From Apostichopus japonicus (Eukaryota > Echinodermata > Holothuroidea > Aspidochirotida > Stichopodidae): a DNA stretch of 64,000 nt. Shown in pieces: positions 34,696-44,839 of the stretch. The translations under genes were made by a program, and so were the position numbers. The stretch's first letter is position 1. Every line of letters begins with the position of its first letter. Location: NCBI RefSeq assembly GCF_037975245.1, contig NC_092568.1:32334501-32398500 (forward strand). Reading direction: 5' to 3'. The notes beneath the pieces were generated by a model. It ran no database searches and was not told where the DNA came from. It saw only the letters and a list, made by a program, of their open reading frames with translations.

Positions 34696-36249
34696 GTCAC
34701 ATATATATTCTTACATGTTGATGATCATGTCTGTGGAAGAATATTGATACCATTCAAATTTAATCCATTTTCAATTAAATTATGAACCGGCCTTATTGCT
34801 TTTGTATTCAAAAAGACCCCAAACAATGTCAGAGTCCGACCATGAGTTTATGTCTGAAAACTGTGAATTAATATTGGTCAACATTTGTACAAACTTTTGC
34901 AAAGTTTGAAAGCATGACCATCCATTCATTGTGGCTAGTAGACCATACATCTACTAGATCAAATGGCATAGGAAACACAAATAGATCGTTAAAACATGAT
35001 AAGGATACTTTTAAGTTTAGGTAATCATGATCTCTCATATTGTTCCTTCATGAACCTTGTAAACTCTTACAACATGTGCCATGTACATCATTTTCTGTAC
35101 CATGCCAGATGCAAAATGCCAGAAAATATTGATGAAAGGTTGTGTCTGAATTATGCCAATCTTTTGAAAATAATAGCTTAAGTTCTGGAAATTTGTGTAT
35201 TGTTGCTCAAGTTAAGGATATTTTTTGGGAGGGGGGGAGTAAATGTTTCCTGCAGCTCTAAAAAGCACCGTACCCAAATCATCTCGAGTTTCTATTGTAC
35301 ATCACATATTTTAAAATATGAAAGAATGCATACTTAGACTGTAAGTTTACTTTATATCAGTATTGTTATGTAACTTTTATGTTTAACAGCTTCACTAGTT
35401 TACACAGATTCTATGTTTATCACAGTACTTTTTGTAGCTTTCCAATTCTTTAGAAATAAAAGAAGAAAAGGTCTGTTTCTTGTCAGATTAATGTTGTTTC
35501 TACTTGTTGGTTGCTGTTATCAGAACTTGGATATAACAAAGGCTAACCAATAATGCTCTTTCAGGTACTTTGTGTTTGTCTTGTTTTGTTCCAATATTGT
35601 TTTGAAAGGTAATGTTCGTCAATAACTAAAACACATTCATATCATCGGGACATCTAACATGGAAAGTTTAAGTTCCTCTCAACTTGAGAACCATATACAA
35701 CGACTATTCCAAATGATCTATTCTGAGAGTTATTAAACTAACTTACATCAAAAGACATAGCTAAACTTGTAGACTACAACTGTCCTTCATACCAAGACTT
35801 GATGACCATAGACTTCTAAAAGCCATTTACCAAATGAAACAAAGTCTCAGTACATGGCAAACACTGATACGTTCAGAAAGTACCTATAAGAATCGTTTCT
35901 GTTCCAAATCAAGAAGTAAACATTGGTGGCTTTTCCACTTTCTTGTGATGCAAGAACTCTCTCTGAAGAACATGATGTAAAGATCATTTGCTCCTGTGAA
36001 ATGAACAAAATTCAATTCTCTCCAACAAGGGACTAGATTTCCTCTGTCGTTACCCACTGGACTTTATGAAGCTTGTATCTCCCAAAGACTGAAGTTTGGT
36101 CTCCTGGAAAGCCTCATTAGTTTGCAGACCAATCAACAGATGACCTGGTTTACGGGCTGGAATGACCATTGTTTGTTGTTTTGTGTTACATCATCCAGTA
36201 GACAGACCATGACCATTTGATCTGCTAGATCCATGCTCGCAGTCATCTG
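34696..36249 (-). other. Presumed PNO1 3' UTR
   Basis: No coding similarity and no clear repeat. Assigned to the PNO1 3' UTR because no earlier minus-strand poly(A) signal stands out. Confidence 0.35.
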
Positions 36250-36317
36250 CTAGAAACGCTCTGCTGATCTAGTGGCCACAGCTCTCATGTTACCGTACAC
36301 CTTGGAAGGTGGACTCC
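36250..36317 (-). CDS. PNO1: PNO1 exon 6 (C-terminus)
   Basis: 68 nt, acceptor CTTTACAG, ending in TAG. It encodes SPPSKVYGNMRAVATRSAER and a final F, nearly identical to the human end, which contacts pre-rRNA. Confidence 0.96.
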
Positions 36318-39300
36318 CTGTAAAGCAAATCATATGGAAAAATCATTTACAATTAGCAACATCATTTCCACCCCACCTGGTATGAATATACACATATGTA
36401 TTTCTTTCACTCTCCTGCTGTAAACTACTAAAGCTTATCTCAACATATGAATGTCATGCAAGCCAACATATACTGCTACACCCTATTAACACACAAATAT
36501 ATCAAATGAACAACAGTATATTAACAATTAATAATGTATACGAACCATCTAGGGAATCTGCCAGATGTACTAAATAGACATGCTTAACTAGAACGTTAGT
36601 ATAACACAGAAGGCTTGATTGATTTTATACATGTAGTTTTACATTACCATATATTAGTTCTCTTCAGAGTGTGCTTTACATAATTCTGTTATGGCTTTGA
36701 TGTGAATTCTTTATCTACCAATACGGTGTACACCCTGCTTGCTCAATGTTAGTTACATGGATCAAGATATTTATATTTCAAGTTCACACACATTATTGGA
36801 TGGCCCTAATTCATAGAGATCTGTGTAGTTTAAACTAATAATTTTCCTTATTTAAGTGAATTATGAACTACCAAATCCAATAAATCAATCTTTGTTTCCC
36901 TAAAGATAACACACTGAAAGATATTCATTTGTTTAGTATATTTTGCAAACTACAAAGTCCCTATGATAAAATCAGATTGTGACAAATTCAACATAAAATA
37001 TATAATTTATGATACAAGTTGTTTTGAGTTTGTAACTTTGCTTCCATTCTGAGAATTCCATTCAACATTAACATTTAGTTGGACAAAATACTGAAGAGAG
37101 ACAGGATCCTTGGAGGGTGGCTATAAGAGTACTTTTTAGAAGTATGATTATAGGTGACCATTATTGATAGTTCTCGCATATTTGGGGGAACTATTACACA
37201 TTAAATTCTGACTTGAACTTATCCTGTCAAATTTAATGAAGCCATGTTATCTGAAAGCCTGAAAATGCATTAAAACTTGATGGTCTAAACAATATCGTTT
37301 TGGGCACCACTGCGTAGTAAATAATCATAGAATCCTTCATGAATGTCATTCTACTTTCTTGGCCCATTCATTGAGATCGAGAAAGCCCTTCAATGGACAC
37401 ATTAGACAAATACCCTTCAGTTATTAGATGACTTGCTGGCAGTTGAATCCATGAATGTACTGAGAGAAAATCATTCAGTTAACTTTCAATTGTTTTTCAA
37501 TATCAAGGCATGACATAGGTCACACATATGGATCCAATTAATGCTTTGAACAAGAAGCATTACTTCATTAGTAAATAAAGGTAATGTTAACATAAATTTT
37601 TGGCACTAGATTGTTACAAATGGGCCACAATTTTGGCAAAAAAGTACATTTGTCATGAACCCATGATTATTTAATCATTTAGTATACATCAGTGCCAAAA
37701 AAAAAACAGATTTGAATGCACACAAGGGTTCAACTCGTCACTGATTTAATACAATACATGAACTGTGCATCACAACACTCACCCAGTATGAGATTACAAA
37801 TGGCTGTCCGTGCTATTTTGATATTCTGAAATGAACCAAGTATATGAACCTTGGAGTTAGCTAATATGATCCTGGTCTTGGTGACATTTTCTATCGTGAA
37901 CTTCGTTTTACCTCCCGATCCAGCAATTCTTCCGATTGCCCTAGAAAGATGATCACCTTTTAGTGATTTAACTGCCAAAGAAAAAGAAGAAATTAACTGG
38001 TAAGTGGTATTAACTAAGAAATGCTTTACTCCAAAACGCCTTGAATTACAGAAGCAAATGGCCTGTAGAACTGGCCTGTTCTGTACATCACACAACACCA
38101 TTTTTTGGGTAAATTAAATTTGAAAGCAGAGAAAATATTGCAAACAGCATTTTCTTAGTTTTTTTACCATTATAACATGATAAATTCTTTTACCAAACTT
38201 TTAGATGTTTCATCATTGGATGAACGAAAAGAAATTTGGTTGAAATCAGATTTTCTGCATGTATGTGATTTAATAAAAAAAATCTTCAATCATAAATATA
38301 CAAAATTTATTTCATATGAAAGTTCTCACCGTCTGTAACCTCAAATGACTCAATATAGAGTTCATCTAACCTCAAAAGAGCAAGGGCATCCTGGAAAAGA
38401 ATATATGAAAATATTCTCCATTAAAATACTGTACAGATTAACCAGATTACATTTATTGGAAGAGTATGTTATGATCGTTGATAAAAGCAACAAATGTTCC
38501 AAATAGATTACGATGGCTGGAAGTTGTAGCCAATTAAATTTGCAATAAACAATGAAATTTTCACATATTTTTAATTATGGATATTGAATATGGGTTCTAA
38601 AGTTCCTTCCAACATTTTCAGAATAAACTTACCTCAACATCAAATCCCAGAATAAATGCCTTTACAAAATCTTGTCCTTTTTGAAGAGCATTAATTTCTT
38701 TTGTATCTTTTGATGCCTGCATAGGGAGAGATTACCAACAAAGTCTCATATGCACAGTACAACGTTACAAAAGTTATGCAACCTTTATGATGGATTCATA
38801 GGAAGAGTAAAGCAAAAATTATAATGATAATCTTGAGTAAACTTTCTACTTTACCAAGTTTCACAGTATCTTTTCATTTCATATAGTTTATATTCTGACC
38901 AAGATATACCGGTCACACTAATTAGCGTCAACAGGCCGATTTCACGACAACTCAAGACAACAAGTTTAAAATTACAATTGATGTTATCAGAGTAATAGAG
39001 TATATCTGGAAACACGTTTAAAACTGACTGGAACCAGCGTGCATACATATTTTTCACGGGAAAAAATGTTTTTGTCGTAAAATTCGCCAACTTTTTCCTA
39101 ACGTTGAATTGGACGACGTGATGCTATTGCGCTTGCGCAATGCCATCGGACCGAACCATTATAATATGGGTGGGTTTGTGCTAGGTTTGGGAACTACCTT
39201 GTGTACAGTGTCGGTAAGGTGGGTTGACGTAGTAATAAAGCACCAAAGTATGGTGAATGAACTCCAAATCAAATTATTTAATGTTTTAAAAATAATGAAT

Positions 39301-41569
39301 ATTTATTATTGTTTTCCATTGTAATTTACATATGTGATTATCAACTTTACAGAGTCTTGCTTGCTATCATTTTGCCTGGTTTTATTATTCTCTACGTAAA
39401 ATCATTGAATGTTTTTAAAATAATGAATATTTCTTTTTGTTTTTCTATTGTAATTTACATATGTTATTATCAACTTTACAGAGTCTTGCTACGATCATTT
39501 TGCCTGGTTTTATTATTCTCTCCGTCAAATCATTGAATATTTTTAAAATAATGAATGTTTCGTATTGTTTTGAAATGAAATGAAATGAAATGGGGTGTAG
39601 CACAAACCCATCCATATTATAATGGTTCGGTCCGATGGCATTGCGCAAGCGCAATAGCATCACGTCGTCCAATTCAACGTTAGGAAAAAGTTGGCGATTT
39701 CTACGACAAAAACATTTTTTCCCGTGAAAAATATGTATGCACGCTGGTTCCAGTCAGTTTTAAACGTGTTTCCAGATACACTCTGATAACATCAATTGTA
39801 TTTGATGGTATTTTAAACTTGTTGTCTTGAGTTGTCTTGAGTTGTCGTGAGTTGTCATGAAATCGGCCTGTTGACGCTAATTAGTGTGACCCAGATATAC
39901 TGTACCTATAACTGAATAACTTAAATATACAATTGTGAGAGAACGCATTCTGGGTAGCCTTGGAATTTCACAAAGAAGATCATTCCTGTGCAAAGAAATT
40001 AAAATGATTGGTACTACTTAGTACTTACCCTCAGTTCTACTGTTCTTGCTCTAATGTTGAACCTGATTTGAAGCTTTAAATGTTCCACTACAGGAGTGAA
40101 AATTTTCATCCAATTTTCTTTTAATGGGGTGTATCTGTTTGGTGGTACAGCAATTTTTCTAACTTCTTTTGAGTTTTCCTGAATAAAAGTAAAATTAAAA
40201 AGAAATAATGTCTTACTATTAATTGGCAAAATACTTCTTCACAATTTGACTGACAACCAGTGCAGAACCAGTGTGGTGCCTACAGTGAAGTTTGTATTGG
40301 TAGCATATCTGAATGGGTTAAGTCGGTACAAATCCTACTAGAGGACATAAATGCCAACCAAGTGCTACGAAGTTTGATCAAGAGTATAACTTATTAGTTA
40401 ACAAAACAAGAGCTAGTAAGCTTGCCTTTGAAACAGTCTAGACTAGGGGACAAACTAAAACGAATGACAGTGAATGACCGAATGACAATTGACTTTGTAC
40501 AGGGTTAATTATCATTTGCGAATGACTGCGAATGACAGCGAATGACAGCGAATGACAGCGAATGACAACGAATGACAACGAAGGACAGTGTTGAGAAGAG
40601 ATGGAATGATTAACGGAGTGGAGTAAATGCGGGTTATTGGTTTTCTGCGCAAAAATGATTTGAGGAAAATCGCATGTTACGTGGTTGCAGGGTTTTGGTG
40701 TAATTTACGGATAGAAACCACAGGGAAAGTTTTTGTGTGAGAATGCGCTTGAGTGCTGTGCTTTTTACCTTTGTAGATTTATGTAGAAAGATAACTGAAG
40801 CCGTTTCAAGATTATAGTATTGTTAGTTTCTAACAATTAATTTCGGAAAAATGACGTTAAATTTACTTTTTAAAATCAGACTTTCAATTTCGCTTACTAT
40901 AAGGTGCGTATTTATCTTGTCCGTACTTTACTAGATCTAGATACCCACGAAGTCTGAACTGTGATATCCAGTTGAAGCAAATGTCTGTGCTGTCATTACT
41001 GTCATTCGTTTTAGTCAACGCAATTTTTAGTGTGTACAACATATTGTCATTCGTTATGTGTAACGCAATTGTCATTCGTTTTAGTAACACCCTAGACTAG
41101 GTGCATGCACACCTAGTGTAGACTTTCAAAGATGTGGGTGATCTCTGATCTGTATGGTTATGAACCATGCATTTATGCATTCAAGTTTATCAGGAACCCA
41201 TAATATTTCAGTAATGGGCAGAATGCAAATTCATAGACCAAAGATCAATGCGTTCAAAGTGCGTACAGTAAGTTTAAGTTATGTAGGCTACACACCATTC
41301 CATTAGGTACGATTTGTTGCGCAATCGGCCAAACTCACACTAACCTACACTATACGTACCAATAATTTATTTCCTTGCAGTGGTGGAAACTGTGGCCGTT
41401 TCTTTGATTCTTTCCCAGAAACGACATCCATTTTCTCCTCTTCGACCTTCCTTTTTCTTCCTTTCTTTTTTGTCACTTGGATGAAGCCATCTGTGTCTTT
41501 AGAAGGATCAGATTCTTCCATTTGTTCTGACGTTTCTGGAAGTGTGGTCTCTTCTGCGGAGGCTGCCAT
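36250..41569 (-). CDS. PNO1: PNO1, RNA-binding 40S assembly factor (6 exons)
   Basis: PNO1 (Dim2/Rrp20 in yeast) binds the 3' end of 18S pre-rRNA in nucleolar and cytoplasmic pre-40S particles and positions the nuclease NOB1. The exons in coding order are 41360-41569, 40029-40178, 38633-38716, 38330-38390, 37783-37971 and 36250-36317. They total 762 nt, or 253 residues; human PNO1 has 252. The acidic, lysine-rich head (1-70) is followed by the degenerate first KH region (PPNRYTPLKENWMKIFTPVV, about 80-150) and the second KH domain (about 169-231; AIGRIAGSGGKTKFTIENV). The end is KVYGNMRAVATRSAERF. The ATG at 41569 has A at -3 and G at +4. The frame stays open upstream but offers no earlier ATG in this exon. 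Introns 1 and 2 each hold a transposon. One loop residue is Ser where human has Lys (GSGG for GKGG). Confidence 0.96.
36318..37782 (-). other. PNO1 intron 5
   Basis: 1.5 kb of AT-rich DNA with no recognisable repeat or gene. Confidence 0.5.
37783..37971 (-). CDS. PNO1: PNO1 exon 5 (second KH domain)
   Basis: 189 nt, acceptor TTTGGCAG, donor GTGAGT. It encodes LKGDHLSRAIGRIAGSGGKT, then KFTIENVTKTRIILANSKVH and ILGSFQNIKIARTAICNLIL: the whole RNA-binding KH fold with its G-rich loop. Confidence 0.97.
38330..38390 (-). CDS. PNO1: PNO1 exon 4
   Basis: 61 nt, acceptor TTTTCCAG, donor GTGAGA. It encodes DALALLRLDELYIESFEVTD, matching human DALALIRLDDLFLESFEITD. Confidence 0.97.
38633..38716 (-). 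CDS. PNO1: PNO1 exon 3
   Basis: 84 nt, acceptor CTATGCAG, donor GTAAGT. It encodes ASKDTKEINALQKGQDFVKA and FILGFDVE, matching human KAADFVKAFILGFQVE. Confidence 0.96.
38910..39892. mobile_element. Foldback DNA element with 8-bp TSD
   Basis: 983 bp in PNO1 intron 2. The left arm (38910-39183) and right arm (39598-39892) are inverted repeats of about 275-295 bp. The outer ends are CGGTCACACTAATTAGC and its near-perfect inverse, flanked by identical AGATATAC at 38902-38909 and 39893-39900. The centre is a 128-bp tandem repeat (starts 39291, 39419, partial at 39547) and TGAAA repeats. The right arm has extra GAGTTGTC copies. There is no ORF of note. The 8-bp TSD fits hAT, P or Merlin transposases; the ends do not decide which. 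Confidence 0.92.
40029..40178 (-). CDS. PNO1: PNO1 exon 2 (first KH region)
   Basis: 150 nt in phase 0, acceptor TTATTCAG, donor GTAAGT. It encodes RYTPLKENWMKIFTPVVEHL and LQIRFNIRARTVELR, matching human almost throughout. Confidence 0.97.
40446..41092. mobile_element. Non-autonomous DNA element with 7-bp TSD
   Basis: 647 bp in PNO1 intron 1. Its ends share CTAAAACGAATGACA as inverted repeats (left GGGGACAAACTAAAACG; right, inverted, GGGTGTTACTAAAACG). TAGACTA is repeated at 40439-40445 and 41093-41099. Near the left end GCGAATGACA is repeated in tandem (about 40518-40580), and the right end has several GTCATTCGTT copies. No coding capacity is apparent. Confidence 0.85.
41360..41569 (-). 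CDS. PNO1: PNO1 exon 1
   Basis: 70 codons, donor GTACGT. It encodes a Glu and Ser rich head, then DGFIQVTKKKGRKRKVEEEK and KKRPQFPPLQG, which match human EGFTQVTRKGGRRAKK and ARPAKRPVFPPLCG. Confidence 0.95.
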
Positions 41570-41819
41570 TTTGATTTTGCCATACAAGATATGGAACGCC
41601 AAATAAGTGGCATGAGAGAAATGAGATTGCCCAAAATATATCGAAAAGAGAGAACTGAGATTTGAATTCGGGTTATTTCATGCTTCAAATATTCATTAAA
41701 CTCGGACACAAAGATGCTGAAGATATGGAGAAGGAAAAAATATGGAATTATAGAATTGCTAAGTTTTTTTCCCTTTCTTTGTCATATTAATCATATATGA
41801 AAATGGAAAGCAGCGTCAG

Positions 41820-42380
41820 TTGTCAGAGTTTACCAAGGATATTTGACAGTATTGATTGGAATTTTCTGTATCATACTTTGCAATTGTTCAGTTTGTCATG
41901 AGCATAATTCGATAGACTAAAGCATTTATTTGAAATGTTCTGTGTGGGTGTTAAACTATGGAGTGTCTACCGCTTTTTCTCAGTTGAAAGGAAAATGCGT
42001 CAAAGCTGCCCCTTGAGTCCTTATCTCTTTTTGCTCTGTGCAGAAAATATGTTAACCTTACAATTACGAGCTGACCGTATATTTGTTGGTTACGGGATTG
42101 GTGACGTTAAAATTTAAATCTCAATGTATTCGGATAATACAACTTTTTTACTTGATGATAATGATATCTCATTAAAATGAATTATTTAAATTTGAACGAT
42201 TTTTACAGACTTTCGGGTCTGAAAGTAAACTTTAGCAAATCAAGAATTTTCCATTGGTGGCATATGGAACATTTTCAGAATGTTCTGCCTCATTTAAAAT
42301 ATCTCACGTTTCTTCGAGTTACCATAACTAGTGATAGGGATGACTTTAAGCCTTGAAAGCAAGCTGTGAAAGTGCACCTA
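41820..42380 (+). pseudogene. L1/Tx1-type LINE reverse transcriptase relic
   Basis: Translation in pieces gives FDSIDWNFLYHTLQLFS, MRQSCPLSPYLFLLCAENML and MYSDNTTFLLDD, then LSGLKVNFSKSR and LKYL. These match the consecutive motifs of L1-like reverse transcriptases (AFD-x-I, RQGCPLSP, the YADD catalytic box, SGL-x-x-N-x-x-KS). The catalytic box reads YSDN and the frame is broken several times, so it is dead. It lies 250 bp upstream of PNO1. Confidence 0.85.
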
Positions 42381-43401
42381 ATAAATCAAGTTGGTGACTA
42401 GACAAGCGTCATCTCGAGTCACATATTTGTTGATTTTGATGCTACAATTGTTTCAATACTGCAATTGATTTTGATATATCCAATCATTTTGACTTGCGTG
42501 TATTTTCATTCTTCGATTGCTTATATTGGTAATATTGTTATTTATACTATAACATTTGAAATTGCGATTGTGTTTTATCCGATGGATGTTACTACGCTTG
42601 GTGAAGTTGCAACATCGGTTACGTTTTTGCACTTTGTGCGAGCCATACTTCACCTTCTCATACAAGTTTCTAGCAGACGACGGTTCAAGGAACACGGTTG
42701 TTGTTGAATGCATTGATCAACGGGTAGCTGAGCCTAACAGCGGAAGAATAAATTAGAACTTAGAATAGAAACTCAAGACACAATTATATCTGTTGTTGCA
42801 AAGAAAAGTTGTAAGACGCATCGTTTCATCCAAGAAAGCCCTTTTAGCCATACGTTAGCTGTACTAGTAAACCATTCAATTCCGTATCTTTACTGTAAGC
42901 AAGAATGAGATTGCCCTTGCCTATGCTAAGTGTTTAGACCTAGGCTAGACATAAACTGCCACACGTTACTGTTAGTATGTTACTTCACCGACGAACACTA
43001 GCTTACTCTAGACATTACACGGCTGTCAACGGAAAGGCAATGTAGACCATCAACTGTGTAGGACCCCTCATAATAGCTGTACAGACCTAGCTGATGTTGC
43101 TTGCACTTTGGAATAGCCTAGTGCTGTAGCCTAAGTGACAGTAACACTCACTGAGTAACAGTATCCCCAAACAGTAGGCCTATATGTATGTATCTATGTA
43201 ATTTAGATCCTCCTGCAAGCTGGGGGCAGGAACTCGCGAAGAGGCCATCATTGGCTTATCAAGCCGCAAGCTGACCGAAGTCAGTCTCTTAGATTCATAT
43301 ATCAGTGAATGCCATCTGTGGCAAGACATAGCATCATGTCTGTAACTTAAGAAGTCAAGTATGCACCCTTGATAAGTTTTGTGAAGTCACTGTTTCCTAA
43401 A
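42381..43401. other. PNO1-KPTN intergenic DNA
   Basis: Apart from the hairpin repeat at 43205-43302, I see no gene. The sequence 42880-43200 is rich in CTAG-containing motifs without clear structure. Confidence 0.4.
43205..43302. repeat. Hairpin-rich short repeat, copy 2
   Basis: Inverted relative to the copy at 25364-25455. It shares GATCCTCCTGCAAGC, TCGCGAAGA, CCGCAAGCTGACCGAAGTCA and GTCTCTTA. Hairpin CTGAC-CGAA-GTCAG is kept. The similarity ends sharply on both sides. Confidence 0.7.
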
Positions 43402-44211
43402 GGTATCCAGTCAAAACGTCCCTTTACCAAAACGTCCCCGCTTTTTTGAGACTAAAAGGTCCCGGCTTTTTGCCAAAACGTCCTCACAGTCAAAACGTCC
43501 CCATGAGTCAAAATGCCCCCGCTTTTTTAATCAGTTGGAATGCAAGTGTCGATGTTTTTAGTTCAAATCAAAGAGTAAGGATAAGTAAAGTTTTGGTTGA
43601 CAACACAGATTTTAGGAGTGGGAAGTGCTGGTTATGAGGGCAAAAACATTTTTCAGTATAATTTTCTGAGGTAAGATAATATAAATATAAAAGGGAATGC
43701 ATGAGGGCTGAAGGGTAATAGGATTTTTTAAACACAAGTTGGTTTCTCAATGAATATATACGATATTGAGGGAAGGGAATAGAAAATGTTTTTTTTGTGT
43801 TTACGTACAACAAGTTACTTTTGGAATATGCGAGATGGGTTAGATGAAAGTGATATATAGTTTCCTACAGCACATACGTTTATTTTTTTTTATTTTATAG
43901 TATATGCATCCAAATTCTTTTTTAATTCCTCTTGTATAAAATTTTTTGTTTTCCTTAATTCGTTAATTCACTGAAAAACATAAAGCGTATACCTTTTTCA
44001 TACCAAATATTATTAAATGATATGAGCGCCTGTAATCCAACTTGCATGCCGATAACTTAGCCAAATTATAACTTAAAATTAATATATGTTCACTACTGTG
44101 AATGAATGTGATAGACTGGGACGTTTTGACTTACGAGGACGTTTTGACCAACGAGGACATTTTGACCAAAAGCGGGGACGTTTTGGTACGAGGACGTTTT
44201 GAATGGTAAAC
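43402..44211. mobile_element. DNA element with AAAACGTCC terminal arrays and 8-bp TSD
   Basis: 810 bp flanked by TTCCTAAA at 43394-43401 and 44212-44219. The termini (left GGTATCCAGTCAAAACGTCC; right, inverted, GTTTACCATTCAAAACGTCC) match at 16 of 20. Each end carries four to six more copies of AAAACGTCC or close variants within about 100 bp, pointing inward on both sides. The AT-rich middle has no coding capacity. The size and TSD suggest hAT. Confidence 0.88.
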
Positions 44212-44517
44212 TTCCTAAACACTTCGTGGTGACTGCCTCTTTCGTATAGGCCTAGGGCCTATACATCGCACATACTTAAAGAAGGTTACAGCATGCAACC
44301 CAGTGATTAAATCATCACCAACTAACATATTTGCAACCATGTCAGTGTGCCATAATCATAGCCATGTTTTGAAATAGTATGCCAGCATTTAATCAATATT
44401 TCCTAGGCCTACAGCTACAAAGGCAACATTTGCATTACAATATTCTAGTTGTAATAGATACAAGTTGTATTGAAATCACTGTAAATTTGAATCATTACAT
44501 TTACCATCTTTACTAAA

Positions 44518-44613
44518 ATGGGTAAAAATACTTCATTTTTTCAACTGGCCTATGACGATTGCTATTGGTATATTTTCAGCTTGAATGATGGGACATTGAC
44601 ACTTCTAAGTACC
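44518..44613 (+). other. Possible N-terminal extension or 5' UTR of kaptin
   Basis: An in-frame ATG at 44518 (A at -3, G at +4) would add 32 residues (starting MGKNTSFFQLAYDD) before the start I prefer. The extension has no match in human kaptin. Transcript data would decide. Confidence 0.4.
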
Positions 44614-44839
44614 ATGGCTTTATTGCAGAAGACTGATCCCCACTCATACTTTTTCCATGAGGCTCATTTTGCAAGTTTACCGCACAAAAGCAATGTTTAC
44701 CTACTAGCAAACTTGAGGACTGCAAGTGGATACAGCAAGGTTTTGGTAGCACCAATCAAAGGAAAGGCAGTTACAGTGGAGTATATGCAGAGCAGAGGGG
44801 AATTCAAGCCTGAAGAGGTTGAATTTGCATACATCCCTG
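44614..44839 (+). CDS. KPTN: Kaptin exon 1
   Basis: 75 codons plus one base, donor GTAAGA. It encodes HKSNVYLLANLRTASGYSKV, then APIKGKAVTVEY and EVEFAYIP, matching human SNVYGLA, ATLKGKVLGFRY and ELQFNYIP. Confidence 0.9.

Noticed and set aside
41570-41602. N-terminal extension of PNO1 (AFHILYGKIK)
   Set aside because: It would need to start at a TTG codon; the ATG at 41569 has good context and fits the human length.
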